Below, in pieces: positions 5,213 to 14,040 of a stretch of 17,658 nucleotides of DNA. Numbering within the stretch: position 1 is the first letter of the stretch; each line of letters opens with the position of its first letter. Under the pieces are notes generated by a model, which had not been told where the DNA came from, did no database searches, and was given only the letters and a program-made list of their open reading frames with translations. The stretch is from Demequinaceae bacterium UBA4004 (lineage in GTDB: Bacteria; Actinomycetota; Actinomycetes; Actinomycetales; Demequinaceae): the NCBI GenBank assembly GCA_002384765.1, contig DGBM01000290.1, positions 1 through 17,658 on the forward strand, written 5' to 3'. A program made the translations under genes and the position numbers.

Positions 5213-8206
5213 CTACCCAGCTCTCTGGCGGAACTGGTCGTAGGTTCCACCGAGGTAGCTCAATAGCATTTGTTGGAAGTCAGGATTGGCGAAGAACTGG
5301 CTAAATAGTGCCCCGTTCTTCTCGTGGCGGTCGAGTAGGAGATCTTTGATCTTCGACTCGAGCACCAACTGGTACTGACTGCGGTCGTTGTGGACGGCGA
5401 CGGTTTCCAATTCGTCGTCTTCGAGGATGACCGTCCATTGCTGATCGACCCAGATCTTGTCTGCTTCGCCGAGGCCCGCGCCGTACTTCTCATTCATGAC
5501 AGCGATCAGCGCCGACAGCTTATCGAGCGTAGGTTCGACCGCCGGGCCCTTACCTTCTCCAGGTAGCGCGACACCGGGCTCATCGGCCGCCTCGAGCGGG
5601 ATGGCGCCTTCGCTGGTGACGGCCAGCCGTAGGTGGGTCAGTTGCACGCTCTTGCTCAGCTGCGGCATCGGATCCCCGGGTCGCTCCGGCAAGTCCGTCA
5701 GCAGGAGCTTGCCGTACAGGAACAGTCGCTCCAGGCTTGCGTCGGTCCACGGCATGACCTGAGCGATGAACGCGTACGCGCGGCAGAAGTGCCGCAGCGA
5801 TCCCCGGAATTCTTCTTGCGCGTCGTCGTCGAGCGACACGAATCGGCCTACCGCGGGGTCGACGTTCGCGTAGATCAGCGGCTGTTGAGTCGGGTCGTCC
5901 GACAGCAGCGCGGTGGTCGCGGCGGTCATCTCGTCGAGCGACAGCACTCCGGCGCTGATCAGGTCGTGCTCCATCGTGTACAGCACGTTCGGGTCGGTCG
6001 GCTGCGCCAGTGATTGCTCGTAGAAGTCCGCGAACGCGTCCTGGATCTCCTCAGCGGTGTTGGCGAAGTCCAGCACGAACGTGTCGTCCTTGCCCGGGTG
6101 GGTCCGGTTCAGTCGTGACAGGGTCTGCACGGCCTTCACCCCCGCGAGCTTCTTATCCACGTACATGGTGTGTAGCAGCGGTTCGTCGTACCCGGTCTGG
6201 TACTTCTCCGCGACCACCAGCACCTGGAACTCCTCACGGAACCGCTTCGGGAGCTGCGATTCGGAGAAACCGTTCAGCATCGCCTCCGTGTAGGTGAGCT
6301 CGGGCGCGTCGGGGTCGGTGACCGTGCCGGAGAACGCGACCAGCGCCCGCAGCGGATGCGGGCCGGTGTCGTAGCCCTTGCGCCGGATGTACTTGTCGAT
6401 CGCTTCCTTGGTGCGCACCGCATGCAGCCGCGACCGGGTGACCACCATGGCCTTGGCGCGCCCGTCAATCTTGTGCGCGGTCTTCTGCCGGAAATGCTCG
6501 ACGATCACCTCCGCCTTCGCGTCCATCATGTACGGGTCCAGGCCCGCGAACCGCGCCAACGCCGCCCGGCCCTTCGACGCGTCGAGCTCCGGGTCTTCGT
6601 TGCGCGGCTGGGTGTTAGCCAGCTTGTAATAGGTGGCGTACGTCGTGTAATTCGCCAGGACATCGAGGATGAAGCCCTCATCGATCGCCTGCCGCATCGA
6701 ATAGGTGTGAAATGGCTCCTTGACCCCGTCCGAGCCGGCCTGCCCGAACACCTCCAGCGTCCTCGGCTTCGGCGTCGCGGTAAACGCGAAATACGACAGG
6801 TTCGACTGCTTACCGCGCTGCCGTGCGGACTCCAGCAGCACATCCTCCACCGCGTCGCCGGCCTCGGCTTCGGCCTCGATGGCCTCGACCATCGCCAGTG
6901 CTTCATCGCCGCTGCCGAGGACCTGCTTGAGCTTCTTCATCGAATCACCCGTCGTCGATGAATGCGCCTCATCCACGATCACCGCGAACCGTTGACCCGC
7001 GACTTCCTTGCCCGCGCCGGCCGCCGCTTCTTCAGCGGCGAGCTTCGCGACCACCGGGAACTTCTGCAGTGTCGTGATGATGATTCGCGCCGCGTTGCCC
7101 TGCAACGCGGCCTTGAGCTGGTCAGACTTCTGATCAACCCGCACGATCGTGCCCGGCGTGTGATCCAGCCCCGCGACCGTGTCCTGCAGCTGCTTGTCCA
7201 GCACCCGCCGGTCAGTGATCACCACGACCTTGTCAAAGATCGGCCGATCGGCCGCATCATGCAGCCGGGACAGCGAATGCGCCGTCCACGCGATCGTGTT
7301 CGACTTCCCCGAGCCCGCCGAATGCTGAATCAACCGATCCACACCCGCCCCGTCGGCTCTGGTGGCGGCGAGAATCGAGCGGACGGCGTGCCACTGATGA
7401 AACCGCGGGAACAGCACCCGTCCGTCCGTGGTGTGAATGAACGTCTCCAGCAGCTCCAGCCATGCATCTCGATCCCATACCTGCTCCCACAGGTAAGCCG
7501 TCTGGTACCCGCCGCTGGGCGGGTTGCCCGCTGCACCGGGGCGGCCCGGGCCAGCCGTGCCCTGGTTGAACGGCAAGAACCGCGTGTTCTGCCCTGCCAG
7601 CTTCGTGGTCATCGCGACCTGGTGCGGATCGACCGCGAAATGCACCAACGTGCGCTTCGCGAAAACCCGGTCGTGCGGGTTACGGTCCGTGCGGTACTGG
7701 GCCATCGCCTGCTCCAGACCCTGGCCGGTGAACGGATTCTTCAGCTCCGCCGTCGCCACCGGCGCACCATTGACCACCAGCACCAGATCCAGCGAATCGG
7801 CCGGCTTGGACTCCGAATGATGCAGTTGGCGCACCACCGCGGTCCGGTTCGCCGCATACCGCTCGATGAGCTCCGGCGCGAGCGTGTTCGCCGGCTTGAA
7901 CCAGCACATCCGCACCGTGACGCCCGAGTCCTTCACCGTGCCCCGCAATACGCTCACCGTCCCCCGGTGATCGATGGCATCCGCAACCGCCTTCACAAAC
8001 CGTGACCGCGCAGCCGCCTCACCCCCGTGACGAGTCACCAGCTGCTGCCACGCCTTCGGCTGCGATGCCTCCACGAACGCGATCACCTCGTCCGGGAACA
8101 ACCCCAGATCCCGGTCATACAAGGACGGCGATACCGCGTCCCAGCCGTGCGATGTCAAATGAGCCTCGATATTGCCCTCGAACGTCGCCTCAGTCGAATT
8201 GCTCAC
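5213..8206 (-). CDS. hsdR: Type I restriction endonuclease subunit R
   Basis: Motor and nuclease subunit of a Type I restriction enzyme, which translocates unmethylated DNA with ATP and cuts at a distance. The 997 residues show the HsdR N-terminal nuclease core: LDLVL with D140, then E154-L-K156 in TAELKNP. The Superfamily 2 helicase motor follows: Walker A HSAGSGKS at 295-302, ITTLQKF near 377, DEAH at 412-415, FTATP at 475-479, a translocase segment VVAEKYQTGYD near 664-674, and motif VI QTLSRLNR at 694-701. The C-terminus (about 750-997) is the helical part that binds the methylase core. Length and all key residues are normal, so it should be active. The start is GTG 8206, five bases after the hsdS stop, with GGGGTG as the binding site. 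The GTG, the tight spacing and the shared strand indicate one hsdM-hsdS-hsdR transcript. Confidence 0.95.
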   Translation of the reverse strand: MSNSTEATFEGNIEAHLTSHGWDAVSPSLYDRDLGLFPDEVIAFVEASQPKAWQQLVTRHGGEAAARSRFVKAVADAIDHRGTVSVLRGTVKDSGVTVRMCWFKPANTLAPELIERYAANRTAVVRQLHHSESKPADSLDLVLVVNGAPVATAELKNPFTGQGLEQAMAQYRTDRNPHDRVFAKRTLVHFAVDPHQVAMTTKLAGQNTRFLPFNQGTAGPGRPGAAGNPPSGGYQTAYLWEQVWDRDAWLELLETFIHTTDGRVLFPRFHQWHAVRSILAATRADGAGVDRLIQHSAGSGKSNTIAWTAHSLSRLHDAADRPIFDKVVVITDRRVLDKQLQDTVAGLDHTPGTIVRVDQKSDQLKAALQGNAARIIITTLQKFPVVAKLAAEEAAAGAGKEVAGQRFAVIVDEAHSSTTGDSMKKLKQVLGSGDEALAMVEAIEAEAEAGDAVEDVLLESARQRGKQSNLSYFAFTATPKPRTLEVFGQAGSDGVKEPFHTYSMRQAIDEGFILDVLANYTTYATYYKLANTQPRNEDPELDASKGRAALARFAGLDPYMMDAKAEVIVEHFRQKTAHKIDGRAKAMVVTRSRLHAVRTKEAIDKYIRRKGYDTGPHPLRALVAFSGTVTDPDAPELTYTEAMLNGFSESQLPKRFREEFQVLVVAEKYQTGYDEPLLHTMYVDKKLAGVKAVQTLSRLNRTHPGKDDTFVLDFANTAEEIQDAFADFYEQSLAQPTDPNVLYTMEHDLISAGVLSLDEMTAATTALLSDDPTQQPLIYANVDPAVGRFVSLDDDAQEEFRGSLRHFCRAYAFIAQVMPWTDASLERLFLYGKLLLTDLPERPGDPMPQLSKSVQLTHLRLAVTSEGAIPLEAADEPGVALPGEGKGPAVEPTLDKLSALIAVMNEKYGAGLGEADKIWVDQQWTVILEDDELETVAVHNDRSQYQLVLESKIKDLLLDRHEKNGALFSQFFANPDFQQMLLSYLGGTYDQFRQRAG

Positions 8207-8211
8207 TCAGA

Positions 8212-9468
8212 TCACCCCGGGATCCTCAAGTTCGCCGTCGTCACATCCAGCTCCCCCGACACCATCGCCGTAATCAGCGATGACTTGTACTCCATGAGGA
8301 GATTATTTGATTGAGCGAGGCCGGCAATGACGTTCTTCATATCGCGCCGCTTCTCATTCAGCTCTTGGAGCAGCGCCATCTGGATTCGAGGTTCTGGGAA
8401 CGGAAACCGTTGTCCACGCAACTGCTCATTGGTCAAATGAGCGATAGTGGTCTGGCCAGACGCCGCGACGAACACATCAAGATCGACTGCCACGCGCAAA
8501 CACTCCAGCAGCCATTGCGGCAGGCTGCGGCCACGTGAACGTGCACGATGCAGCGCCTTCTGAAAACCGATCGGTCGAACAGAGCCCGGCCAGATGGCGC
8601 TGCGACCGGGCTGCCCGCCCTCGCAGATCAGCAAGTCGCCTGCGTCGACCGTATAGCGCGAATACTCGAGCGCCGGGATATCCATCTCTTTGAGGTCGTC
8701 GACGGAAATCTCATCCCACTGAACATTTGTGTTCCGCAGGTATGGCAACCGGTGATCACCCGTTTGCCGCTTATCGTCGAGCATCTTTCCTAATTCCACG
8801 GTGAACTGACTGCCCACGCTCACGACGGGCCAGGTCTGAGGGACAGATCCGAGCCAATCGAGACGGCAATCCCGCCGCTCACCCTCGATGCTTGCGCCTC
8901 TGACGCAGTCATACGACAGTCGCGAACTCGACTCCATCACCATCGTCACCTGTTGGCGGCGGGCGGCGATGATGCGGTCGATGAGGGAGACGCGGTCGTC
9001 GAGGAAGTCCGCGATCCGCCGCTGCAGTTCCAGGGCCCAGACAGGAACTTCTTGCGCCAGCAGGGCTTCAGTCGACAACTCGGAGAAAGTGGACCCGTTC
9101 CCCGCAGCCCTCAGATTTCCGGCCGATGCGATCAGGGCATACTGCAGAAACTTCGGGTCGATCCTCCCCTGCTGCGGAACCACCGCCTTGCAACCTTGGT
9201 TAAACGCAATCGAGACGCCAGTGAGTGCCGTGTACCCGATTGGTGCCCGAGTGGACAGCAGTACCGAGGAAAGGGGAGCCAGAGTGCTCCCCGCGCTCAG
9301 TCCCTTAGAGGTAAGCGTTCGACCTGAGGATGTAATCAGACCTCCGTCGACCTTGGCCAGATCGACAGGCGTTGCCCACGGAACATCACCGTCCCAATAC
9401 TCTTCATTAGCCGGGGGCGTTCCCCCGTTAAGAACGCCACTGACCCTGCGCAGCTGAACTGCCGTCAT
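8212..9468 (-). CDS. hsdS: Type I restriction specificity subunit S
   Basis: DNA-recognition subunit that sets the split target sequence for both methylation and restriction. The 418 residues have the expected two-fold layout: target-recognition domain 1 at about 1-145 (GGTPPANEEYWDGDVPW, then FSELSTEALLAQEVPV), a central helix at about 150-185 (RIADFLDDRVSLIDRIIAAR), target-recognition domain 2 at about 205-360 (beginning DWLGSVPQTWPV), and a distal helix at 362-410 with SSLITAMVSGELDV. The start at ATG 9468 overlaps the hsdM stop as ATGA. The frame stays open to 9621, but that extension is translated in the hsdM gene region, is Arg-rich and lacks family resemblance. No repeats or inverted segments that would allow domain switching were seen. 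The recognition sequence cannot be predicted from the text alone. Confidence 0.93.
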   Translation of the reverse strand: MTAVQLRRVSGVLNGGTPPANEEYWDGDVPWATPVDLAKVDGGLITSSGRTLTSKGLSAGSTLAPLSSVLLSTRAPIGYTALTGVSIAFNQGCKAVVPQQGRIDPKFLQYALIASAGNLRAAGNGSTFSELSTEALLAQEVPVWALELQRRIADFLDDRVSLIDRIIAARRQQVTMVMESSSRLSYDCVRGASIEGERRDCRLDWLGSVPQTWPVVSVGSQFTVELGKMLDDKRQTGDHRLPYLRNTNVQWDEISVDDLKEMDIPALEYSRYTVDAGDLLICEGGQPGRSAIWPGSVRPIGFQKALHRARSRGRSLPQWLLECLRVAVDLDVFVAASGQTTIAHLTNEQLRGQRFPFPEPRIQMALLQELNEKRRDMKNVIAGLAQSNNLLMEYKSSLITAMVSGELDVTTANLRIPG

Positions 9469-11438
9469 AGCTCGAGGCCTTTCATCCATTCTTGGATCTG
9501 GCCCTCGAGCTCCTTGATCTCGGCGGCGATTTCGTCGACGGGGCGTGGCGGTTGGTAGGCGTAGAACTGTCTCGTGAAGGGGATCTCGACGCCGATCTTG
9601 GTTTTGGTGTGGTCGATCCATGCGTTGGGGACGTACGGGTGGATCTCGACGGCGAGGTGCTGTTCGGCGCTCTCGCGGAGCACCTTTTCTCGGACGCCCT
9701 CGTCGAGGTCGAAGAAGCCCTCCGGGAGGCGGACGTTTTCTTGGTCGCGTAGGTCCGGGTCGGGCTCGGGTTTGCCTTTCTTGGTTGTGATGGGTGCGTC
9801 GGGGTCGGCGATGGCGCAGGCCTTGGCGAAGGTCTTCTTCTGTGCTGCGGTCAGAGCACCGACGTTGGCGAGGAGCGCTTTCTCGGTCTCGAATCGCTGC
9901 CCGATGAGGTCGGCGTACTGGTCGTAGGGTTCGGCGGCGACGGCTTCAGGGATGACTTGCCAGCGGCGGCGGAGTGGTCGTTCGACGGTGATGCGTTGGA
10001 AGGCGAACTGTTCGCGGGGCAGGACCCGCACGCGCGGGTCGTCGACGAACTCGTCCCCCGCGCCGCCGTACAGCCGCGTGATCTCACCGATCGCGTCCGC
10101 GGTGAGTTCTTTGCGTTTGTCGCCGAGGGACTTACGCATCTTAGTGCCGAGCGCGCGGCCGTCGATGAGGCGTACGAGGCCGCGATCGGCCTCGAGCTTG
10201 TGGTTGGTCAGGATCCACACGTACGTGGAGATGCCGGTGTTGTAGAACATCTGGTCCGGCAAGGCGACGATGCCTTCGAGCCAGTCCTGCTCGAGGATCC
10301 AGCGGCGGATCTCCGACTCTCCAGAGCCGGCGGCTCCGGAGAACAGCGGCGAGCCGGACAGCACGATCCCGACGCGTGAGCCGGACGGTTTCATCTTCGC
10401 CAGCATGTGTTGCAGGAACAGCAGCGACCCGTCGGAGACGCGTGGCAGGCCGGCGCCGAACCGCCCGTGGTGGCCGAGTTTGGCGTGCTCGTCCTTGATC
10501 GGTGCGGCGTAGGACTTCCAGTCCACGCCATAGGGCGGGTTGGCGAGGATGAAGTCGAAGGCCTCGCCGGCGAACGCGTCCTGGGTGAGCGAGTTGCCGT
10601 AGGCCATCTGCTGCGGGTCGGTGTCCTGCATCATCAGGTCGGACTGCGCGATCGCCCACGTCTCGGGGTTGAGCTCCTGCCCGTACACCGTGATCTTGGC
10701 GGCCGGGTTGGCGACGTTGATGCCGTGCGCGGCACCCATCAGCATCCCGCCCGTGCCCGCGGCAGGGTCATACACGGTGCGGACTGGCATCGGGTTCGCG
10801 GTCAGCTCCTCCGATGTCGCGCCGTGCAGTAGCAGCGCGACCATCAGGTCGATGACTTCTCGCGGGGTGTAGTGCTCTCCGGCGGTCTCGTTGCTCATTT
10901 CGGAGAACTTGCGCAGCAGTTCCTCGAAGATGTAGCCCATCGCCTCGTTACTGACTGCGGACGGGCGCAGGTCGAGGTCGGCGAAGTCGGCCAGCACCGG
11001 GTACAGGATCTCGGCGCGGTCCATCCGCGCGATCTTGTCGTCGACGTTGTACGCCTCCATCACCGCGTACGCGTCCTTCGACAGGCGGCGGATGTAGCTG
11101 GCCAGCTGCTCGGCCAGTTCCTTGTCGTTTTGCAGCATCGAGGCGAACGTCAGCGGGGACAGGCTGTAGAACCGCTGCCCCGCGGCCCGCTTCAACAGCA
11201 GGTCGATGCCTTCGTCGACGCTCTTACCGAGCGTCTTACGGTCGGCCTGCAGCGCGCCCAGACTCACGGCCTGGTCAAGGACAGCATCCTTGGTCGGTGC
11301 CAGTACCGCATCCATTCGCCGCAGCACGAGCAGCGGCAGCATCACCGAGCCGTACTCGTGCTGCTTGAAGATTCCCCGCAGCTTGTCAGCCACCTTCCAC
11401 ACGAACGCGACCTTGTCCCCGAACCCGACCAGCGCCAT
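9465..11438 (-). CDS. hsdM: Type I DNA methyltransferase subunit M (N6-adenine)
   Basis: Methylase subunit that transfers a methyl group from S-adenosylmethionine to adenine N6 at the HsdS-defined site, protecting host DNA. Residues 5-150 form the helical HsdM N-terminal domain. Then come HYTPREVIDLM (189-199), AdoMet-binding motif I DPAAGTGG (224-231) and catalytic motif IV NPPY (300-303), followed by LSGSPLFSG. A long C-terminal part includes HPYVPNAWIDHTKTKIG and ends in a short helix (EIAAEIKELEGQIQEWM) expected to contact HsdS. At 657 residues it is longer than the E. coli K-12 type (529) but fits the larger HsdM subgroup. The ATG at 11438 follows AAGGGGAGAT. It is the first gene of the hsd operon, and 194 bases separate it from the GmrSD-like gene. 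No confident promoter was found in that gap, so read-through is possible. Confidence 0.95.
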   Translation of the reverse strand: MALVGFGDKVAFVWKVADKLRGIFKQHEYGSVMLPLLVLRRMDAVLAPTKDAVLDQAVSLGALQADRKTLGKSVDEGIDLLLKRAAGQRFYSLSPLTFASMLQNDKELAEQLASYIRRLSKDAYAVMEAYNVDDKIARMDRAEILYPVLADFADLDLRPSAVSNEAMGYIFEELLRKFSEMSNETAGEHYTPREVIDLMVALLLHGATSEELTANPMPVRTVYDPAAGTGGMLMGAAHGINVANPAAKITVYGQELNPETWAIAQSDLMMQDTDPQQMAYGNSLTQDAFAGEAFDFILANPPYGVDWKSYAAPIKDEHAKLGHHGRFGAGLPRVSDGSLLFLQHMLAKMKPSGSRVGIVLSGSPLFSGAAGSGESEIRRWILEQDWLEGIVALPDQMFYNTGISTYVWILTNHKLEADRGLVRLIDGRALGTKMRKSLGDKRKELTADAIGEITRLYGGAGDEFVDDPRVRVLPREQFAFQRITVERPLRRRWQVIPEAVAAEPYDQYADLIGQRFETEKALLANVGALTAAQKKTFAKACAIADPDAPITTKKGKPEPDPDLRDQENVRLPEGFFDLDEGVREKVLRESAEQHLAVEIHPYVPNAWIDHTKTKIGVEIPFTRQFYAYQPPRPVDEIAAEIKELEGQIQEWMKGLEL

Positions 11439-11632
11439 ATCTCCCCTTTACATTCGCCGTGCTCGACCCTAGCTCTCGGCACAGACAAGCGCGACCTCGG
11501 TCGAGATGGTGCACCGCGCGACCTGTCGAGCCAAGCATCGGAGACTGAATGGCACAAAGCCAGACCTAGATGTCGGGGACCACGAGCGGCTACGCCATCG
11601 TCCGAAATACGCCGCAAGATGGGCAGGGATCC

Positions 11633-13741
11633 CTACTCATCGTCCGCCGGTACAGCGTTCTGGAATTCGGTTCGAACGTCCCGAAGTCGCCGGCCGTCGG
11701 CGACCGCCCAGAAGTACCACCCGTTCGTGGCGCGCTTGCGCAACGCGCGCCCAGCGGCTGATGGCGACGTGTAGCGCTTGCCATCCAAGATAATTGCGCC
11801 GTCTGCCGCCAGGGTCGCTTCGATGCCTTTGAAGTCACGGTGGGTGGCGATCAAATTGTCACCAGGCGCTAGGAGTCCAGCCTCGAGCAGGTGCTTCAGC
11901 TCGACCCAGTCCCCGGCCTTAGTTTGGGGGTCTACGACTCGCCCGTGATGCCCGTCCGGGACGGGCCACACTCGCAAAATCGCCTCGATCAGTTCCGTGG
12001 TTCGCTCATCTATCAGTTTCTCATCCCAGGAGTGGTGCTCGGTGCGCTTAATGACCCGGCCGGTGAGCGTGATCGTGTTGTGGTCGAGCAGTGCCCCACG
12101 CTTCGCCACCCATGGACCGTTCGAGATCTTCGAGTTGAGAGCTCTCGTCAGCAAGGTGAGGTTTCCGAGACGGTGGACACGTGCCTGTCTAGCCTCGGCG
12201 TCCTCCGGTGCAGCCACCGGCCACGTATCGTTCCAGCTCCGCGGAAGTAGATGCTCGATCGGATACCCGTTTCGCTCGATCTGCGGCTGGCCAGTTTCGG
12301 CGCGATAGCAGTTCTCGATCGCTTCCAAGACCATTCGAAGGCGCGGCCGCCGAAGCCGCAAATAGGCGGCCTCCGTGGCCAACGACATCCGAAGCTCATC
12401 GTCCCCTGGCCAGTATGTGCTGGTGACATTCAAGCGGGCGAGGTGTCCAGTTACCCGATCTGCGAGTTCATCTAGGGGTGCTGCCGAGTGCGCGGCGACG
12501 ATATCCGCCACAATCCGCCCCAGATCGCTTCCAGAAAGACTTAGGAGCTGACGACGCACGACCCAACTCTCAGTCGCTCCGATGATCCGGTCGATTGATT
12601 CCTGCGAAAGGTTCTTCCCTGGTTCATGCAACCAGATCAACAGGGGTTTTAGAACCTCGACCCCGCTCGCCTGCATTCGGTACACCGCCATTTCCGCGGT
12701 GGTTAGACTCCCGCCGGGCTTGGCTGCGGCCTCAGTCCAGGACTCATACTGCCCGGCCTGCTGTTTAATGACCGGGAGCAGGTCTGCCATCTTGTGGCCG
12801 GATTCAATCTCAACGTAGTATTTAAACCGATTGAAGGTCGCCTGTGGGCTGATTTCTTCACCAGTACGTGCAGCGAGCCACTGGTTAAGGAACAGCGAAC
12901 TGCGACTAACGAAGTTGCGCCCGACACTGACCTCGCGCGTCCAGAATTTTGTCTCGAAGGGCCAGTCCTCGCGATAGGCCTTCTTCGTGTCGCTACCCTC
13001 GGCTTCAAGGCGTTGGAACACGAAGTTGCGCACTAGATCTGCGGCGGTCAGCGGCGTCCCACGGGCGTTGAGCGTCTCGAAGATCTCCTGGGAATTCTCG
13101 GACGCTTCCAACTCGATGGAGACGAGTTGGAGTCCGTCGAGCAACACCGCGGTGAGCTCTTTCGCCTTTATCGCATAGTCCGCTGACTCCGCCACCCCTA
13201 GCCACTGATCAACCACGGTCGAGAAATAACGGTGGGCAGCAACAATTTGTGCATCGGTGTGCATCAGGTCTGAGTGATCGACTGGCGGCTCAGCTGTCAT
13301 CACCTCGTCGAAGGCTGCCTGATCCTTGTTGAGGTGACGAATCTTAAGCCGGCTTTCGGTCTCTTCGACGTAGATCTCGTCATTGTGGGTGAGGCGCTCG
13401 AGTTGACCGGACAGTCGCTTATGTCCTGCTTGAGCAAGGATAGCGCCGGTCGCGTCTGCAAGGATCTGCAGCGTGGTCAAGCGCTGCTGTCCATCGATCA
13501 CATTCCACATCGTCAGTCGCTGACTCTGCGCCTCGTTGGCCTGAATAACGACTGCACCCAGAAAGTGCGTTGCGTTCGGACGTGGATCCGTGATTCGCAG
13601 CTCAACGAGCCTGCGGATGTCCTTCCAGAGAGGTTCCCACTGCTCGTCCTCACGCCAGACGTACGGGCGCTGGAAGAGCGGGATAACGAAATGCTGCGGC
13701 AGGTTGAACAGCTGCATCGGTGTCCGCTTGAAGGTTTCCAC
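11633..13741 (-). CDS. GmrSD-type DUF262-DUF1524 nuclease with C-terminal RAMA-like domain
   Basis: Predicted modification-dependent (Type IV-like) restriction enzyme of the GmrSD family, in which DUF262 is the nucleotide-hydrolysing/sensor half and DUF1524 the HNH-like nuclease half. Numbered from the GTG at 13741 (702 residues): DUF262 shows PLFQRPYVW (21-29), VIDGQQRLTTLQ (81-92, with DGQQR) and FETLNARGTPLTAADLVRNF (221-240). DUF1524 shows IEHLLPRSW (495-503, H497) and HRLGNLTLLTRALNSKISN (523-541, with H523, N527, N536 and N541), so the nuclease motif looks intact. Residues about 613-694 resemble a RAMA/DUF4357-type domain (DGKRYTSPSAAGRALRK, NGWYFWAV), a small domain predicted to read modified DNA. 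The frame is open to TTG 13765, but GGAGG lies eight bases before GTG 13741. It is upstream of hsdM on the same strand. Confidence 0.88.
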   Translation of the reverse strand: METFKRTPMQLFNLPQHFVIPLFQRPYVWREDEQWEPLWKDIRRLVELRITDPRPNATHFLGAVVIQANEAQSQRLTMWNVIDGQQRLTTLQILADATGAILAQAGHKRLSGQLERLTHNDEIYVEETESRLKIRHLNKDQAAFDEVMTAEPPVDHSDLMHTDAQIVAAHRYFSTVVDQWLGVAESADYAIKAKELTAVLLDGLQLVSIELEASENSQEIFETLNARGTPLTAADLVRNFVFQRLEAEGSDTKKAYREDWPFETKFWTREVSVGRNFVSRSSLFLNQWLAARTGEEISPQATFNRFKYYVEIESGHKMADLLPVIKQQAGQYESWTEAAAKPGGSLTTAEMAVYRMQASGVEVLKPLLIWLHEPGKNLSQESIDRIIGATESWVVRRQLLSLSGSDLGRIVADIVAAHSAAPLDELADRVTGHLARLNVTSTYWPGDDELRMSLATEAAYLRLRRPRLRMVLEAIENCYRAETGQPQIERNGYPIEHLLPRSWNDTWPVAAPEDAEARQARVHRLGNLTLLTRALNSKISNGPWVAKRGALLDHNTITLTGRVIKRTEHHSWDEKLIDERTTELIEAILRVWPVPDGHHGRVVDPQTKAGDWVELKHLLEAGLLAPGDNLIATHRDFKGIEATLAADGAIILDGKRYTSPSAAGRALRKRATNGWYFWAVADGRRLRDVRTEFQNAVPADDE

Positions 13742-14040
13742 GCTTACGTCCTCCGTACTCAACAAGAGTTGGCGAGCGGCGAAAGTCGGTCACCCTATTG
13801 TTACCCAACCATTAACCTCGGCCTACGCGCGGACCGGAGCGCCGATAGGCAAGGCGACCTGAACGGACGACCTCGTAGACTCTGCGGTAGTTCATGTTGC
13901 AGTGGGCCGGGGAGCATCTGGTCACATCCGACACCACGCTCTTCCAGGCGGCCGTGTGGCCATCGCCGGACTGATCCATCACCTAGGGCCCCAATCGCGA
14001 ATGACGGCATCGGCGCCTAGGATTGTGCGAGACTGCGTGA
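13742..14040. other. Divergent intergenic region
   Basis: About 300 bases between the minus-strand GmrSD-like gene and the plus-strand membrane protein gene. It should hold the promoters for both. No tRNA or convincing ORF was seen. On the plus side TAGGAT (14018-14023) lies 17 bases before the ATG at 14041 and could be a -10 element giving a very short leader; no matching -35 is clear. For the minus strand an AT-richer patch near 13795-13820 (GGTTAATGGTTGGGTAACAA) is the likeliest promoter or operator area, but I cannot assign hexamers. Confidence 0.4.
13750..13754 (-). promoter_or_regulatory. Ribosome binding site deciding the GmrSD-like start
   Basis: GGAGG on the minus strand (CCTCC on the plus strand) is separated by eight bases from GTG 13741. 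The upstream TTG at 13765 has no such site, so the GTG is preferred and the protein is eight residues shorter than the longest reading. Confidence 0.7.

Noticed and set aside
6962..8005. Long plus-strand ORF of 347 codons opposite hsdR
   Set aside because: It is Arg/Leu/His-rich antisense shadow of hsdR with no family resemblance or binding site; hsdR motifs are intact on the other strand.
8212..9468. Phase-variable or invertible hsdS
   Set aside because: No homopolymer tract, tandem repeat, second hsdS fragment or recombinase was seen nearby.
9469..9621. N-terminal extension of HsdS by 51 residues
   Set aside because: The extension is Arg-rich shadow sequence inside hsdM. ATG 9468 overlaps the hsdM stop as ATGA and starts the first target-recognition domain properly.
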